DNA from: Lutjanus erythropterus
Taxonomy: Eukaryota; Chordata; Actinopteri; Lutjaniformes; Lutjanidae
Assembly (NCBI GenBank): GCA_020091685.1
Contig: CM034607.1
Span: 10,227,465-10,291,464 of the forward strand
Direction: 5' to 3'
Length of the DNA: 64,000 nt
Shown here: positions 25,022-37,310 of the stretch, piece after piece
How the letters are laid out: every line of letters starts with the position of its first letter
Numbering within the stretch: position 1 is the stretch's first letter
Translations under genes and position numbers: made by a program
Notes under the pieces: model-generated
The model's input: the letters and a program-made list of their open reading frames with translations, nothing else
Databases searched by the model: none
Told to the model about the DNA's origin: nothing

Positions 25022-27879
25022 AAATCAGTGTAGCAAACACAAGAATCACAGTAATGCTGACAAGAATGGCCACTGCTGTTGAAATGAAAGCAGATGCCAG
25101 CCCTACACAGGAGGCGCCAGCCGAGTCGGCCAATCGTTTATGATAAACCTATAGCAATTTCCTGTTTAAAAGCGAGACGTCAAAATGCCATACCATGCTG
25201 CGCCCACAAACTTGTCGCAGGGATGTCAGGGCGCCCATCAGACACTAGCCGGGCTCAGGAGGCGATGACTGCCTGTTTTACTGTCTGCCAGACTCCATTA
25301 ACAGTTTGTTCAATTTAACTGTTATAAAGATCTACATCATGTGCAAGATTATTAATGATATGACTCATAAACAGACAGTAACTAATTCAGAGAACATTCA
25401 GCATTAATTTGAACTCTAATGTGAAACAGGCAAAAAAAAAAAAAAAACAGTTATTCCGACACAGTATCCGTAGGTGTGCGCTCCCTAAGCTTTCGTGGGG
25501 TTTCTTTCAATGACCTGGAAATACACTGTGGGTGAGCGGGCTGCGATTGGTGGGCTGGGCTCTCTGTGGGCGTCTTCTACCTGTCCCCACACAGCTAATG
25601 AGGTGATGCAGGACAGGTGGGCGGTGTGTCCGAGCAGAGCGGTGTGGACGACACTGGTGTGCACTGCAGAGAAAAGAGAGAAAGCGCCAGCTTACAGTCC
25701 CGGTCCAAAAGAGTGCAACAGTTGAGAGGACAGCCGGCATCTGCAAGAGTCACATGTGAGACAGAGAGGGAGACAGAGCTCAGTACACAGGCTGCACCCG
25801 CAGGCCGCTGCAGCTGCAGGAGAGAGTGAGACACACTCCTTCAGTTAAATTATTTTATGGTTCACATTAACAGTTGTTGTCTGCATGATGTTTTGGGTCA
25901 GTAATATTCCCCAGTGGCAATTATTGAAAGCCACACTCCATATCCGTGATACATCTGTAACAGTTTTCCACAATGTGCTGTTTTATTTTTATTTATTTTT
26001 TTCACTTTGAATCAAAAGATCAGACAGATTAACTACTTCCTCCTTTAAAGAGCAACTTTGGCACTTTCCATGTGTTTATCCAGTCAGTATTGGTGCAAAA
26101 TGTTGTCAACTGAAGCAATAAATTCCTCAGTGTGTTATGTTGACAGAGAAAGTTCTAATGCTGCAAAAACTGTTGTTCTTCCTGTATCCAGTGTTGTCCC
26201 AGTGATGTAGCTGGTTTTAACAGGCCATGTTCCCTCACAAACAGCAGTGAGCACAAGTTAAACCTGCCTCTTTGAAGTCCTAGAGCAGCTTGAATCCTCC
26301 ATCTTGCAATCCAGAACAGGGTAGATATGAATACTGTAAGATAAAACTGCAGGTCACTTTGAATTGAGACAGTTTTAAAAGGGGCTTTAGTTTGGGAGTA
26401 GTTATGGGCCATTTAATGTTTATTCATTTTATCTGATAACAAAAAATGTTATTAGTGCTTGAGTATTAACTGGCCCCTGGCCGTTTCAAAAAATGCATTT
26501 CCTCCATATCATTCAGGCACAATCTTGACCCTCTGTGGTCTCTTTCTACTCGGAACATAAATGACCGAATTGAGTTAACAAGATTCAGAATGAACAGCAT
26601 GTTCAGCCTTTATTCAGCGAACTTATTGTATTAAGAGTGTTACATAAACAATGTTAATATTTTGCATATTGTGCACAAATATTCTGAACTTTCTGAAAAA
26701 CGATAAATAAATCTGATTTCTTTTTATACATCATGTTTTGAGTTGTTTTATTTTTAAGTTGACTACACTAAAGTATATATAGTGCATTTTATTTAAACTT
26801 AAGTAGTGCTTACTTTACTTAAGTTCACCTTACTCACTGTTTTTGAGTTGTAACAGCATGATTGAATTTGACTTTACTCAAATACATTAAGTGCTCACAT
26901 CATTAAAGAAGTACTGCTTACTCAAATAATGCATGTTCAGTTTAACCATATCAAGTTGCTTTACTTAATTTTTTCAAGGCAATGCTGTTATAACAGCAAC
27001 AGCAGGTTTACATGAAAGGCTGACTTCTGGCTTTGAATTTTTTTATTGTGTGTGATGAATATGTATAAAAAAGATGTATTTGTGCAGAGTGCATGGATGC
27101 CCTTTTGTGCCTGTGTGTGCATGTGTGAGTGTGTGAATGCTCGTGTGATGTGAGAGCGGATTACAGTAGTCTCTAAAGTAGGCAGGGAGCCAAATATGTT
27201 GAAGACGAACAACAAACAAAAGGAGTATCCCTTGAAAATCACCTGCATTTACTGCATTACTGTCTCTACGCTCCGTGTTCAACCGGGGAAATTAAAACCT
27301 GTAAATCCAGACAGATTAATTGTCTTAAGTAAGCTTATGGACACGGATAAGAAAAGCCAAAGACATTCTTACCACAGCACTGCTCTTGGTTCCCATTGTG
27401 TGGAGGCATGAGGAGGGAGAAAGTGGGTTAAGGGGAAAGAAAGATGAAGGCAGAGGGGCTGAAAAATTAAATGCAAAGCTGCTGGGTCTTTGGGAAAGGA
27501 TTAGTCCATAGTCCCCACACGCTGACAAATGATCTGACACGCAGTTTAAGTCCAAGCTATCGCACAAGAATTATTATAGGGATGAATAGATTGATGCACA
27601 AAGGTCTCCTATAAATTTCTGCTGGTGACTGTTGGTGAGGGGAAGGGATTGCTGATCTGGCATGTCTGACCATGACCTCATCAGTTCACTAATGTGTCAA
27701 ATAAACCTTTAAAGTGACAATGACAATTCTTCCTGCGATATGAATCCTGCACTTACAGTATATCATAGCAAATAACATTAGTGCCCTTTACATTTGACCA
27801 AATTAAGGTTTTGTTTTTTTTAATTTGCTTGTATGTGTTTAAAATGTGGGGAACACATCCTAAGTTGCTTCCCCAGTCA
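25022..27879. other. Gene-free stretch with a CpG-richer block
   Basis: No coding exon was recognised. The block 25,080-25,420 looks unique and includes cgtttatgataaac and a CTCF-like acacaggaggcgcc. The block 25,490-25,830 is GC-rich, with CpGs and an inverted CCAAT (gcgattggtgggc at about 25,532-25,544), and could be a promoter. Bases 26,740-26,970 are a dispersed aagtt/actcaaa repeat. Confidence 0.45.
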
Positions 27880-27887
27880 GCTCTTAA

Positions 27888-28060
27888 AGGGCATTCCAGA
27901 GATTTACAGTGGTATTACACTTCCATAAAGTCGGGGGACTCACAAGAGACTTAGAGATCAAAATAAAACTAAGTCTGCAGCCTCGCTGGTGGCTCTCTGA
28001 GGCTGCGCTTGGGCACAGTGGTGCTTTAAGCTAAATGCCAGCATCACAGTGGGCAGTGAG
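27888..28060. repeat. Dispersed repeat sharing text with 61,480-62,356
   Basis: It starts at a TTAA with agggcattccagag. The shared word ggactcacaagagact recurs at about 61,576. The inverse end, ggaatgcccctttag, is at 62,342-62,356. Another fragment of the family is near 29,660-29,700 (cctaatgacatcatcaagg). Confidence 0.5.
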
Positions 28061-28379
28061 GGTAGGCAATGCCTCACAAAAGCTAAAAAGAAATGTTGAC
28101 AATACATGATAGTTGCATCCATTGATCATTCAATCATAAATACAATTCATGGTTTTATCAATTTTATGTTTTTAATTTATCATAATTTGTCTCAGAGTTA
28201 CTCATACTCCAGTAAAACCAGTCAGCATAGTTGCTTTAAAAGTATAGTATGCTCCTTTTGCCACAGCTTGCTCAACCCTACACCTGTCTTACAGTCTACA
28301 GCTGTTCTATGTCACCACATGTGACATCCATTACTCACTCTGGACCACAACATTCCCCGTCTGACTAATAGTAAACCTG

Positions 28380-29340
28380 TTACAGACGTGTGTATGGCCA
28401 TCTGTCATTAGCTGCCGTAAGCTAACCGGTTAGCTTGTTATATGTCATGTAGTGATGGCCACCAGTTGGGTTTAGAGACCAGTAAGACATACTGACATTG
28501 CACAAAGCTCTAGAGTTGGACTGCACACTTACCCAACTAGCTGCTAGCACTTTTTAGCACAGATAGCTTAATGGTGGCCAGCATGGACATTTCTTATTTA
28601 AGATTTTCGTTATTGCCTCAGGTAGGCATATTTGTGGAAAACTATTATGGCCTATATTTTGTAATATGAATTCGGGCCACTGTCTACCACCTAACGTCAG
28701 CATGCTAAGTTGTTACATTATATGCCAATATGTTGATGTTAAGCATGTGCAATATTTACTATATTCACCATTTTAGTTTTGCCATGTTAAAATTAATACC
28801 GTGAATGTCCCCAAATGTATAACATGTTCAAAATATAAGTGTCTATGGATCCAGCAGATATTTCACAGATCAAGTGAAAACTATGGTGGTGCTGCATCAT
28901 TAGAGTTCATCCTCTAGGAACCATAGAAATTTCATGACCATCACATAGCAAGTGAGGCTCAATAGTTTGGACTGAAGTGGTGGGGACTGACCAACCAAGC
29001 GACATCCTGAAATATGTCAGTTACCAAGAACACAATACCGGAGAACCCGAACCTGAGAATGAGACCTAGTAATTGTTATGTTACAAACTTAACATGAAAT
29101 GGTTGCAGTTTGGTTAGGTTTAGGCACCAAAACTGCTTTTTCAGATTAAGGAAAAGGTAGTGGTTGGTTTTAAAATAAGTGTGTTGATTGTGTAATTATG
29201 TAAGTAAAATTATGTATATGAGTACATAAGTACCAGTGAGCAAAAAACAAATGCAGTATAAAGAACAATAAAGTGTTAATAGGGAGGAGGTCAGGGCGGA
29301 TGGACTGGTCAAACACATGACTCAAACACAGGACAGTGGG
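28380..29340. repeat. Two adjoining dispersed teleost repeats
   Basis: Bases 28,380-29,000 carry taagctaaccggttagc and end with tttcatgaccatcac and ggactgaagtggtgggg. Bases 29,040-29,340 carry ttggttaggtttaggcac, attaaggaaaaggtagtgg and aattatgtaagtaaaatta. Both are familiar fish repeat texts. The ends are approximate. Confidence 0.4.
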
Positions 29341-30144
29341 GTTCCTTTCCTTTGTGAAAGTTATTTTAAACCAAACTGTGATTTCTTGCTCTTTTCCCCA
29401 ATTCTTAAATATACCATGATAGTCAGAAGAACCAGAAATATGAATCTACCACGTGTAGAACCAATCATATTGTGATCCTTCACTTAACATGTTCTCACCC
29501 TGGAACACAGCCATAACCAGAGCTAAACATCCTTGGAATGGGTCAAATGCTGGATCCCATAATTCAAACAGTATTATTTTCACCAGACTTTCCTGGCCTT
29601 GCAAACACCTAATGTAATGTTCCCAGTTTTAAATGTAGACTGTCTGTTACAAATTTGTCTCTGAGCCCAATCCAAGATAACCCTAATGACATCATCAAGG
29701 CTGAGTAGTACTCCTACTGAGTAGAACTCCTTATGACCTTTTCAAGTATAAAGAGAGATACATGCTGATTGAGACAAGCTTGACCAGGTTTCTCTTTAAA
29801 ACCAGCCTTTTCTACGTGGACTTGTCTTACTCTACCTTACAGTAGTCCTCAGCTCTCTTAATTTCTCCGCACGTGTCTGCCCTGAACAGACAAAGCGCTG
29901 ACGTTGTAGGAAAGTCAGCAGTTTTATGCCAATCTAAATTTGGCCGGCTCACGACTGTGCACTTTAAAATAACGCCCATCCCTCTCCACCTCCACCACCT
30001 CTACATCCACCCTCCTCTTCCTTACCTTAACACTCTAGAGACTTAAGTCCAAACAACAAGGCAATTATAAATTTCACCCCTTGTAATTTCCAAACGTCAC
30101 ACAGGTAGAACTGGCAGTCACGCAAGTATGTCCACAGATGCAGG

Positions 30145-30145
<1 letters not shown>

Positions 30146-30178
<33 letters not shown>
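30146..30178. repeat. (CA)n microsatellite
   Basis: About 16 CA units. Confidence 0.95.
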
Positions 30179-30181
<3 letters not shown>

Positions 30182-31590
30182 CCCCTGATTTTAATGCATT
30201 GTGGTCCCTGGTGTGCAGCAGGCATGTAAGGCCTACTTTCAGCCTTGTCTGGAAGGATTGTTTCGGGCATGCATCATTACTGTAAGCAGGTGTTGCCGCT
30301 TCTCCCTGCTGCTTTTCTAATTCATAGTCATCGCTTTCTCTAGACCTGGAGGAGACATTTTCACAACCACAGCAACAGCCATACATTAAGGTAGCAAGAA
30401 AAAAGTATGTCCTTTTAACCATTTCCAATCCTCCAACCTCCATCCAATAACTTATTCATGAAGCTGACTGAGTGCATTCTCTCTAAAAAAGTGTTTGGTT
30501 TAGGGCTTGAAAGGTGAAAATAGTCAAACTTACATGAAAAAAACTTAAATATTTGATGACGCTGTCTTTGCAGGTTTTTCTCAGGTCTAATGAGTCCGGC
30601 GGTGATTCACCATAATGCTCAGAGAGGTTCCTTGAGGACACCACAAATCTTACTTTCAGATTAACTTGTCCAAAGGCTGAACATTGGCATAACATTAGAA
30701 TTATGACTCAAAATGTCGCAGTTCCAAGAACAGCAGTCTCCCAGCTGTGACAGAAAGGCCACATCCAGTTCCATGACGTGGAGTTATGTAACTCTCAGCC
30801 AGCGTTGCCACTGACACTCTGCCAGTCAGGACAAGCCATTAAGCTGCTTGCCCTGTGAACACAAGTTAACTGGGTCTAAATTTGACAGCTTAGGCTTAGC
30901 CAGGCGGCGATACACTGACTGACTGAGAGCAGAGAGATGACCGGAGACTCTGCTCCGGGAACAAGCTCATTCTGGCTTCATCCGCAAAGTGTGAAAGTGT
31001 CCGGTGTGTGTTTGGTGAACAGCAGGTGTGAAGGGTGAAGCGCAGCATCCGTGAAGGTAACACGCAGCAGGACTTAGGTGTTTTGGCACTGATGTCTGTT
31101 GGACGCAGCCAGTGAAACTATTATGTGACATGCTGATACCAGCAGCGTTTCCTCCCTAAGCTGCTACATTTCTGACTCGCTTGGTGTGATTCCAGACTAA
31201 GCTCTCCTTGGTTGTACCTACCAAAAACACTCCAGTGCCTTCCAAAGGGCTATTTCTGCAGCAGCCTGCAGTCAACACAGCAACTATTACCAACTCAGAC
31301 AGGTTAAACAAAGCTTCTCTTGCATTCTTGAAGGCCATGATATTCAAACAAAGGAGGAATTGCAGCAAGTGCCTGAATGGATTTACTAATTATACTTTTA
31401 ATTAAACATTTTGATTAAAATAATTCACTTGTTCATTCTGCAGTTGACCTAACAACAATTACTGACTACTAATAAAATACGTTTCAGTTGGTAAATCAGT
31501 ACTCAGTACCTTTAAGGTATTGACCTAAATAACCCAGTACCTAGTATCACAACACTTTCAGTCAAACAATGTCTGCATTTGATCCTTTTT
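30179..31590. other. Gene-free stretch with a possible orphan exon
   Basis: No protein was recognised. GC-richer text at 30,900-31,056 ends at a consensus donor, TGAAG|GTAACA, which might be a first exon of an unannotated plus-strand transcript. I cannot identify a partner acceptor. Confidence 0.35.
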
Positions 31591-31599
31591 GTACCCAGA

Positions 31600-31860
31600 G
31601 CTTGGGAAAATTACTATTGATATGGTTGAAATGGCAGAAAAAACACACCAAGGCCTAGTGCCAAGCCCTACAAAACACTTTACAACACATTCACCAGTAC
31701 ACCCAGTACACCCATTCATACACTGATGGCAGAGGCTGCCATGCAGAAACAGTTAGGGGTTTGATGACTTGCTCATGGACTCCACTGGAGGAGTTAGGGA
31801 TCGAACCCAGGACCTTCTGATTGCTAGATGAGGTCCCACTCTACCTATTGATGACCCTTC
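31600..31860 (-). repeat. tRNA-derived SINE (degenerate), minus strand
   Basis: Read on the minus strand from about 31,856 it begins with an A-box-like ataggtagagtggg, then B-box gggttcgatccc (plus-strand gggatcgaaccc at 31,799-31,810). It then runs into gcagcctctgccatcag and tgaatgggtgtac. The tRNA-like head and this body are typical of a teleost SINE family. The copy at 45,640-45,830 shares the body and tail. Confidence 0.65.
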
Positions 31861-33839
31861 ACACCTTTAGTCTGTTTTCATATATCATACCTGATTCCTA
31901 GGACTGTGTCAGTATATAAAATCTTTCTGATTGACATTTCTTAATCTGATCAGACCTTAAGCATGAGGCATTTTAAGTTTAGACCTCTGCATCCACAAAG
32001 TCCCTCCATCAAAACGTCTCCCATACTCTTTATTTAGTTATGACATTTCACTCGATAGACCTTTATCAAATAAGATTTCATCTCATCATCACGTTAGGAA
32101 TCTTACCTAATAGGAGTCTAGAAAATGAAATGTCATACAGTGGGTGTGTAGACCTGTATTGTTTGAAGCACCGGTGAGATCTAGGAAGTCCAGTCAGAGT
32201 AACAGATGATGCAGATGTGCTGTGCCAAGTGGAATCAACCAGGACGTAGTCTACAGGAAACAGAAAAGAAACAAAAGTTGAAAAAACAAAGTTGACCGAA
32301 GTTCCAAAAGGGTCAGGAAGGCTCAATGGTTTCAACAGAACCGCTGTCTGTCTGAAAACACCCTAAATAAAGTGAATACAAGTGACCGGCACTTTGCAGG
32401 ATTTGTAGCTTCTTCGACAACTAATTTGTCTTGGTTTGTGTTACTTAAAGATTGTGGCTATCTTGAAGGTTAGGATTTGAACACCTCCATGGCTGTCGTC
32501 AACTGCTGGCTGGAGACAGGATGCAAATTTCGGTCTAGGATTGATTAACTGTTTCCACCCATTCAGCCACCCTGACTTTGTTGCCAAGACTTTTTTTTGG
32601 CGGTTAAGACTATCCCAGTGCTTCAATCTTTGCTATTTTGCTACTGTTCATACAAACCAATGTTGCTTTTTGTTAGAGACTATAATCATCACTTGCATGA
32701 TTTTGTGTCAGAAAAACGTAACGGGTCATTTGTTTGAGGAAACAAAATGCTTGTATGCCTGTTTTTTCAGTGAGGGTATTCTCATCATTACCCATGCTTT
32801 AATTTCTCAACAGGTTCACAGTTCAAAAAGAATAATAATGGCCTTTAGCAATATTTACTATCCAAAATACATGGCATTATCCAAAGTGGAAATGAAACTC
32901 ATCCATTTTGCTGTGAAGTTTAGCTACCGAGTTTGTAAGCCAACATCTGGACCTCCTCCAGAATCATTACTACGTTGATGAATTCTGCTTGAACATCTTG
33001 ATCAAAAGTCATTAAGCAAGCCGTGGGCAAACATCAGCGTGATCCTCCCACCTCGGATGAGGACAGAAAGTCTGCACTGATGAAGACACCAAAAAAAGGA
33101 GAGTGGGAGACTCAGAGAGACACAGGTGAGGGATGATTACGCTTCCTCTGTCCATTCACTACTTCAGAATAAGTCAAGTGTAGGCAGCAGGTGGGTTTGG
33201 GCAGTGTGGGCTTGAGTCATCCACGGGGAGGTGTGTGTATTTGTGTGTCTGTGTGGGCAACACAGCACACACTGCCTTCGACCTGATCAAACATCACACG
33301 TAATTGTAGGGAGGATCAGGAGAAACAGAACAAAGTGAATTGTGTTTATCAGATTACCACCACAGGTCTCTCTGCACCTTTGTCCAGCTGGAAATATGTG
33401 TTTGCTTTGGTTGACTGTTTAAAGGACCATTACACGAAATTGTGTTGCCTTGAAATTGAGATGAAATGAAAAATGTCTTTTTAACCCTTTTAGATCATAT
33501 CCCCAGTCATATTGCGCCTTTTTCACGATACATGCCAAAAAAATATAAAAAGAAATTTCTTTATAATTTTCAAAACCAACCAATATCAAGCAATAATATT
33601 ATGATAATCACCTGGCAATCAATCTTTAACTTTTAGTACTGCAGAGCTAAGATTCATTAGTTTGCTAGCTAGCAACAATACAGTATATTGGTGTGTCTTT
33701 CAAGATGTTACCTTGCTACCTTAACCTTGCTCTGTTTCCCTAAAATTCTCTTGTTATGAGTCCACTGGCTACAATTAATTCACTTTGGGGAAAGTGGTAT
33801 CTGTGACAGCAGGTTATGTTCAAGGCATTTTACAGTGGA
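31861..33839. other. Gene-free stretch
   Basis: No coding exon was recognised. The 145-codon frame at 32541-32978 has no known domain and no convincing splice context. The text at 33,420-33,440 (gtttaaaggaccattacac) resembles the TTAA end of a MITE. Confidence 0.45.
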
Positions 33840-34150
33840 CTGCTTCAGCACCTAACGTTAGCTACACAGAGTATGCAATGGGCTCAGGGCTTTATAACTT
33901 GTACAAAAACACAACTTAATGACTTTACTTTCACTTTAGGTGAGACTGGGCCATGTTTTCTGGTTTTCCCTCTGAAGTTCTGCGCTGCTCGGTCAGAGTT
34001 TCTGCTAACTTAGCTGCCGTTAGCAGGCAACAGAGTCGGGCTTACCAGCTTCCCAGTGAACACATCTGGACAGGACTTAACACAGCCTCCAAGACCAACA
34101 ATGAAAACAGTACCAAGGTTATTTACAGAACTTCCTGATGGAAAGGCCTC
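33840..34150. repeat. Dispersed repeat, related to the MED10 intron 3 element
   Basis: Bases 34,030-34,145 are the reverse complement of a variant of 49,985-50,110, with shared words such as cctccaagaccaacaatga and cagtaccaaggtt. The element may extend to both sides, and its ends were not found. Confidence 0.5.
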
Positions 34151-35753
34151 ACTCGTTGCTATAGTAACTGTTAACCATGCACTGCTCGGTCAGCCCTGCA
34201 GCTAAGTTAGCTGACTCAGCCTTGGGTTGCCAGTAGCCAAACTCAACAAGCAAACCTTTGTACTGTACAGTCTTGGAAGCACTCGAAATTGAGGATGTCT
34301 CTGTCAGTAACACCTCAGGAACAGAAATAACGGTCTTTGAAAGAAATCTTTAACAACGAAACATATTACTAATGAAATTATTGTTTTAATGCATCATGAA
34401 ATATTAAAATTGTTAGGTTCAAATTTGAGAAATGTGAGGTGGTATGAGTATGAACTCAGTGCTACATCACACAGGTTTGCACACTTAAAATAAAATTGCG
34501 TGTACTATGACATTTGTTCAAAGTGTGTCTCTATAATATATAGGAGAAACAGGTTTGTATTTGTTATATAGAATGAAAAAAACTTTTCCCAAAAGAAATC
34601 TGGGACAATGGTTATTAAGTCTAGGATAGCTGAAAGTAGAATTCTGGACAGCTGCGAAACACTGAGGAAACAAGTTCATTTTGAGCACTTGGTCTTGGAG
34701 GCAGTCCCGGTCTCGCTGTGTTCACTGGGAGCTTCCAGTCCAAAAAAGAGTTTGCTGGGTTAATGGGCCACTGTGGTTGTATAGCTCAGGGGGTGTTGTA
34801 TTAACATTCATGTAGCACAAGCCCTTCCTAGTTGCCTGTTTTTACAGGAAACATGGAAATATGCAGAATAAAACAGCATTCTGATTTCCATTTCATGTGG
34901 ACTTTAATGGTGTAAATCTTTTCTATAACACTGTTTCTAAATCTCTGGAGCTCAATGATGCCTCAAGCAGAGATATGAATGAGAATCAGAGAGGAGGGAT
35001 AGCTACTACTGGTGTTTTATGATGTTGGTGCGGTGTCACATTATAGCCCCCCAGCTACACTTTGAATTAGCCTACTGTGAAGACCCCACCCTGTCCCAAC
35101 ACACACTCCGACAGACGCGCACACCAGGGAGTTCACACACTGCTTCACGCTTTCGTTCTTCAGCCCGCAATGGGATCAAACTGTACTCTACGAGTGGCTG
35201 CGCTTGCAAATATGCTCACACAAGCGCACGAAACCCACGCGCGTGCACACACTGAAGAGGCAGATAGAAAAAATGCATACATGCAAAACAATCCAGCAGA
35301 ACAAGAATCCACAGACACACAAAAAAACACACTATAGACAGTGATTAATGAGCTTTTGTTGTTGCTGTGTAACACCACATCTGCTGCCACGGGGGCTTCA
35401 GCACGAGCCGGAAACAATATGGCCTACTTGGCCCATTATACAGCAGCCAGTATTGAAACACACACACACGCACATGCACACACACGCTTCTGCCCTCATT
35501 ATACTGGTGGCAACCTCATTTTGTCCCAAACCACCCCCCTCCTACACACGCACACAGGCAGACGCATGACCCCCTGCAAACACACACATATGCCCATTAT
35601 ACATTTTGTATCCATCATCCCCCATGACCAGGGCAACCTGCTTCCTTAAGAACTCCCAGAATGCTTCATTCAGGGTTTCTACAAAGACCTCCCTCTGTTT
35701 GTAACCTGCAGACAGTCAGCCCTACCACACCACAACAAAACAAAAACTATAAT
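34151..35753. other. Gene-free stretch
   Basis: No coding exon was recognised. A further weak match to the family above is at 34,690-34,735. CA-rich tracts lie at 35,455-35,490 and 35,548-35,592. The 60-100 codon frames there are translations of CA repeats. Confidence 0.45.
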
Positions 35754-36110
35754 ACACTGTAAAAAACATACAGGAATTTCATGCCATCAACTAATCTTTT
35801 CTCATCAACTTAATGTAAATATACAAGTTTATAATTTATTCTGGATACACTTAGAAAGTGTCAAAGGAATTCAAAATCATTTGTAATGTTTGCCATTGTG
35901 ACTGAGGAGTTGTTGGTTAAACTTCACATCTTAGGCGTTCTGAACATGTTTTCTCAAGTACAACTGAATTAAGTAAGTTTATTTAAGTACATGTGTTTTG
36001 AATCATTGCAAAATTACCTAAACTTCTTTTCTATTTCCATCAAATTAAAATTTTATGGCAGTGCAGACACAAACTTTTTTTAAGTGAATACAAATACTTT
36101 TAGTGTACTT
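35754..36110. mobile_element. CACTGTAAAA-type element, short copy
   Basis: It starts cactgtaaaaaacatacagg and continues aatcttttctcatcaact and taatgtaaatatacaagtt, as does the left part of the element at 16,498. Its right end (aactttttttaagtgaata, then acttttagtgta) matches that element's right end with decay. Confidence 0.6.
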
Positions 36111-36711
36111 GTCACTTTTGGCAGAGAACAGTGAGAAAGTGCTTTAATAAGAACTAGAATAAGAATAAAATCAACACAGAGATCATTAAAAGAGAGAAAA
36201 GGGTTACTAAAGTCTTTCAACTAATGGTTGATCCAAAGACCACCTCCTGTTTTTAATCTGGAGCACAGAGGAACTTGCTCATTAAAATAAGACCAGCTAA
36301 AAGTTACCCAAAGTAAAGACTAATAAGACTAATCCTCTGTTTTGTCTGGATCCTCTGGAGATACAATCAGCCTTACTAGCAGAGTGTTTTGCATCTTCCT
36401 GTCCGTGTCTTTCTTTCTTCTCTTTCTTGTTTTCCTTCAGCCTTCTTGATGTATATCTGGCTGGCGGTCAAATATGTGTGGGTGGAAGTTTGTGTGATGT
36501 GCATGTGGCGGGGTCACCTTGTGTTTGGTGGGGTGTGCGCTCCATGTTCCAAGTTTGGTGGGGAGGGGAGGCGGGGTTCAACCAGCATGGCATTTATGTG
36601 GTGACCTCAGCGGGGGTCACATCAGAGGACAGAAGTTGAGGCCAAATGGCGAAACAAAGGCAGGGCGTGGCTGTGAGTTTTATGGAGCCTGGCGTGTGTG
36701 TCTGTCTGTGA

Positions 36712-36714
<3 letters not shown>

Positions 36715-36773
<59 letters not shown>
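36715..36773. repeat. (TG)n microsatellite
   Basis: About 29 uninterrupted TG units. Confidence 0.95.
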
Positions 36774-36775
<2 letters not shown>

Positions 36776-36981
36776 ATAGGGATGAAAGAAATACCCTGAG
36801 GACAATAGAGGTGTGTAGCAGCTGACTATAGGGGAAATTATTCAAGAAACAAATTAACATTTCACTCGACCACTTGGGACACCGCCTATTAATCTCACAT
36901 AGCGATCTTAAAGTCATCTGCAACATGGTGCTCTGTCCTTACAATTCATCCTGCACAGGCAATAATGTTTCCAGCAGTGCT

Positions 36982-37300
36982 GGAAGATCAGATTATTTTA
37001 TTTTCTCAATTATTAAATGAATCGCCTGGTCTATAAAATGTCAGAAAGTAATGAAAAATATCCATCACAATTTCAAAGACCATAATGTGAAGTCATCAGC
37101 AAGTTGCTCATTTAGTCCAAAACCCAAAGATATTTAGTTTTCTGTCATATAAGGCAAATAGAAGCAGTAAATCCTCACATTTGAGGAATTTAAGTAGTGG
37201 CTGACATTTTTTGCTTGAAAAATGACTTAAAGTATTATTAGTAAAGCAGAATTTCAAAGTGCTATTATTAGTGAATTATGATTACTGATGCATTAAAGAC
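36982..37300. mobile_element. MITE of the gctgcaa/attaatcg family, degenerate copy
   Basis: The internal order is tattttctcaattatt, tggtctataaaatgtcag, ccaaagatatttagttt, ataaggcaaatag, then aaaatgactta. This matches the family copies at 52,875 and 56,971, but the terminal repeats are eroded. Confidence 0.5.
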
Positions 37301-37310
37301 AATCTGCAAC

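Noticed and set aside
32541..32978. 145-codon plus-strand frame
   Set aside because: No domain, no codon pattern typical of vertebrate exons and no homology that I recognise.
34770..34800. Possible tRNA (tatagctcagggggt resembles an A box)
   Set aside because: No B box or cloverleaf partner at the required distance.
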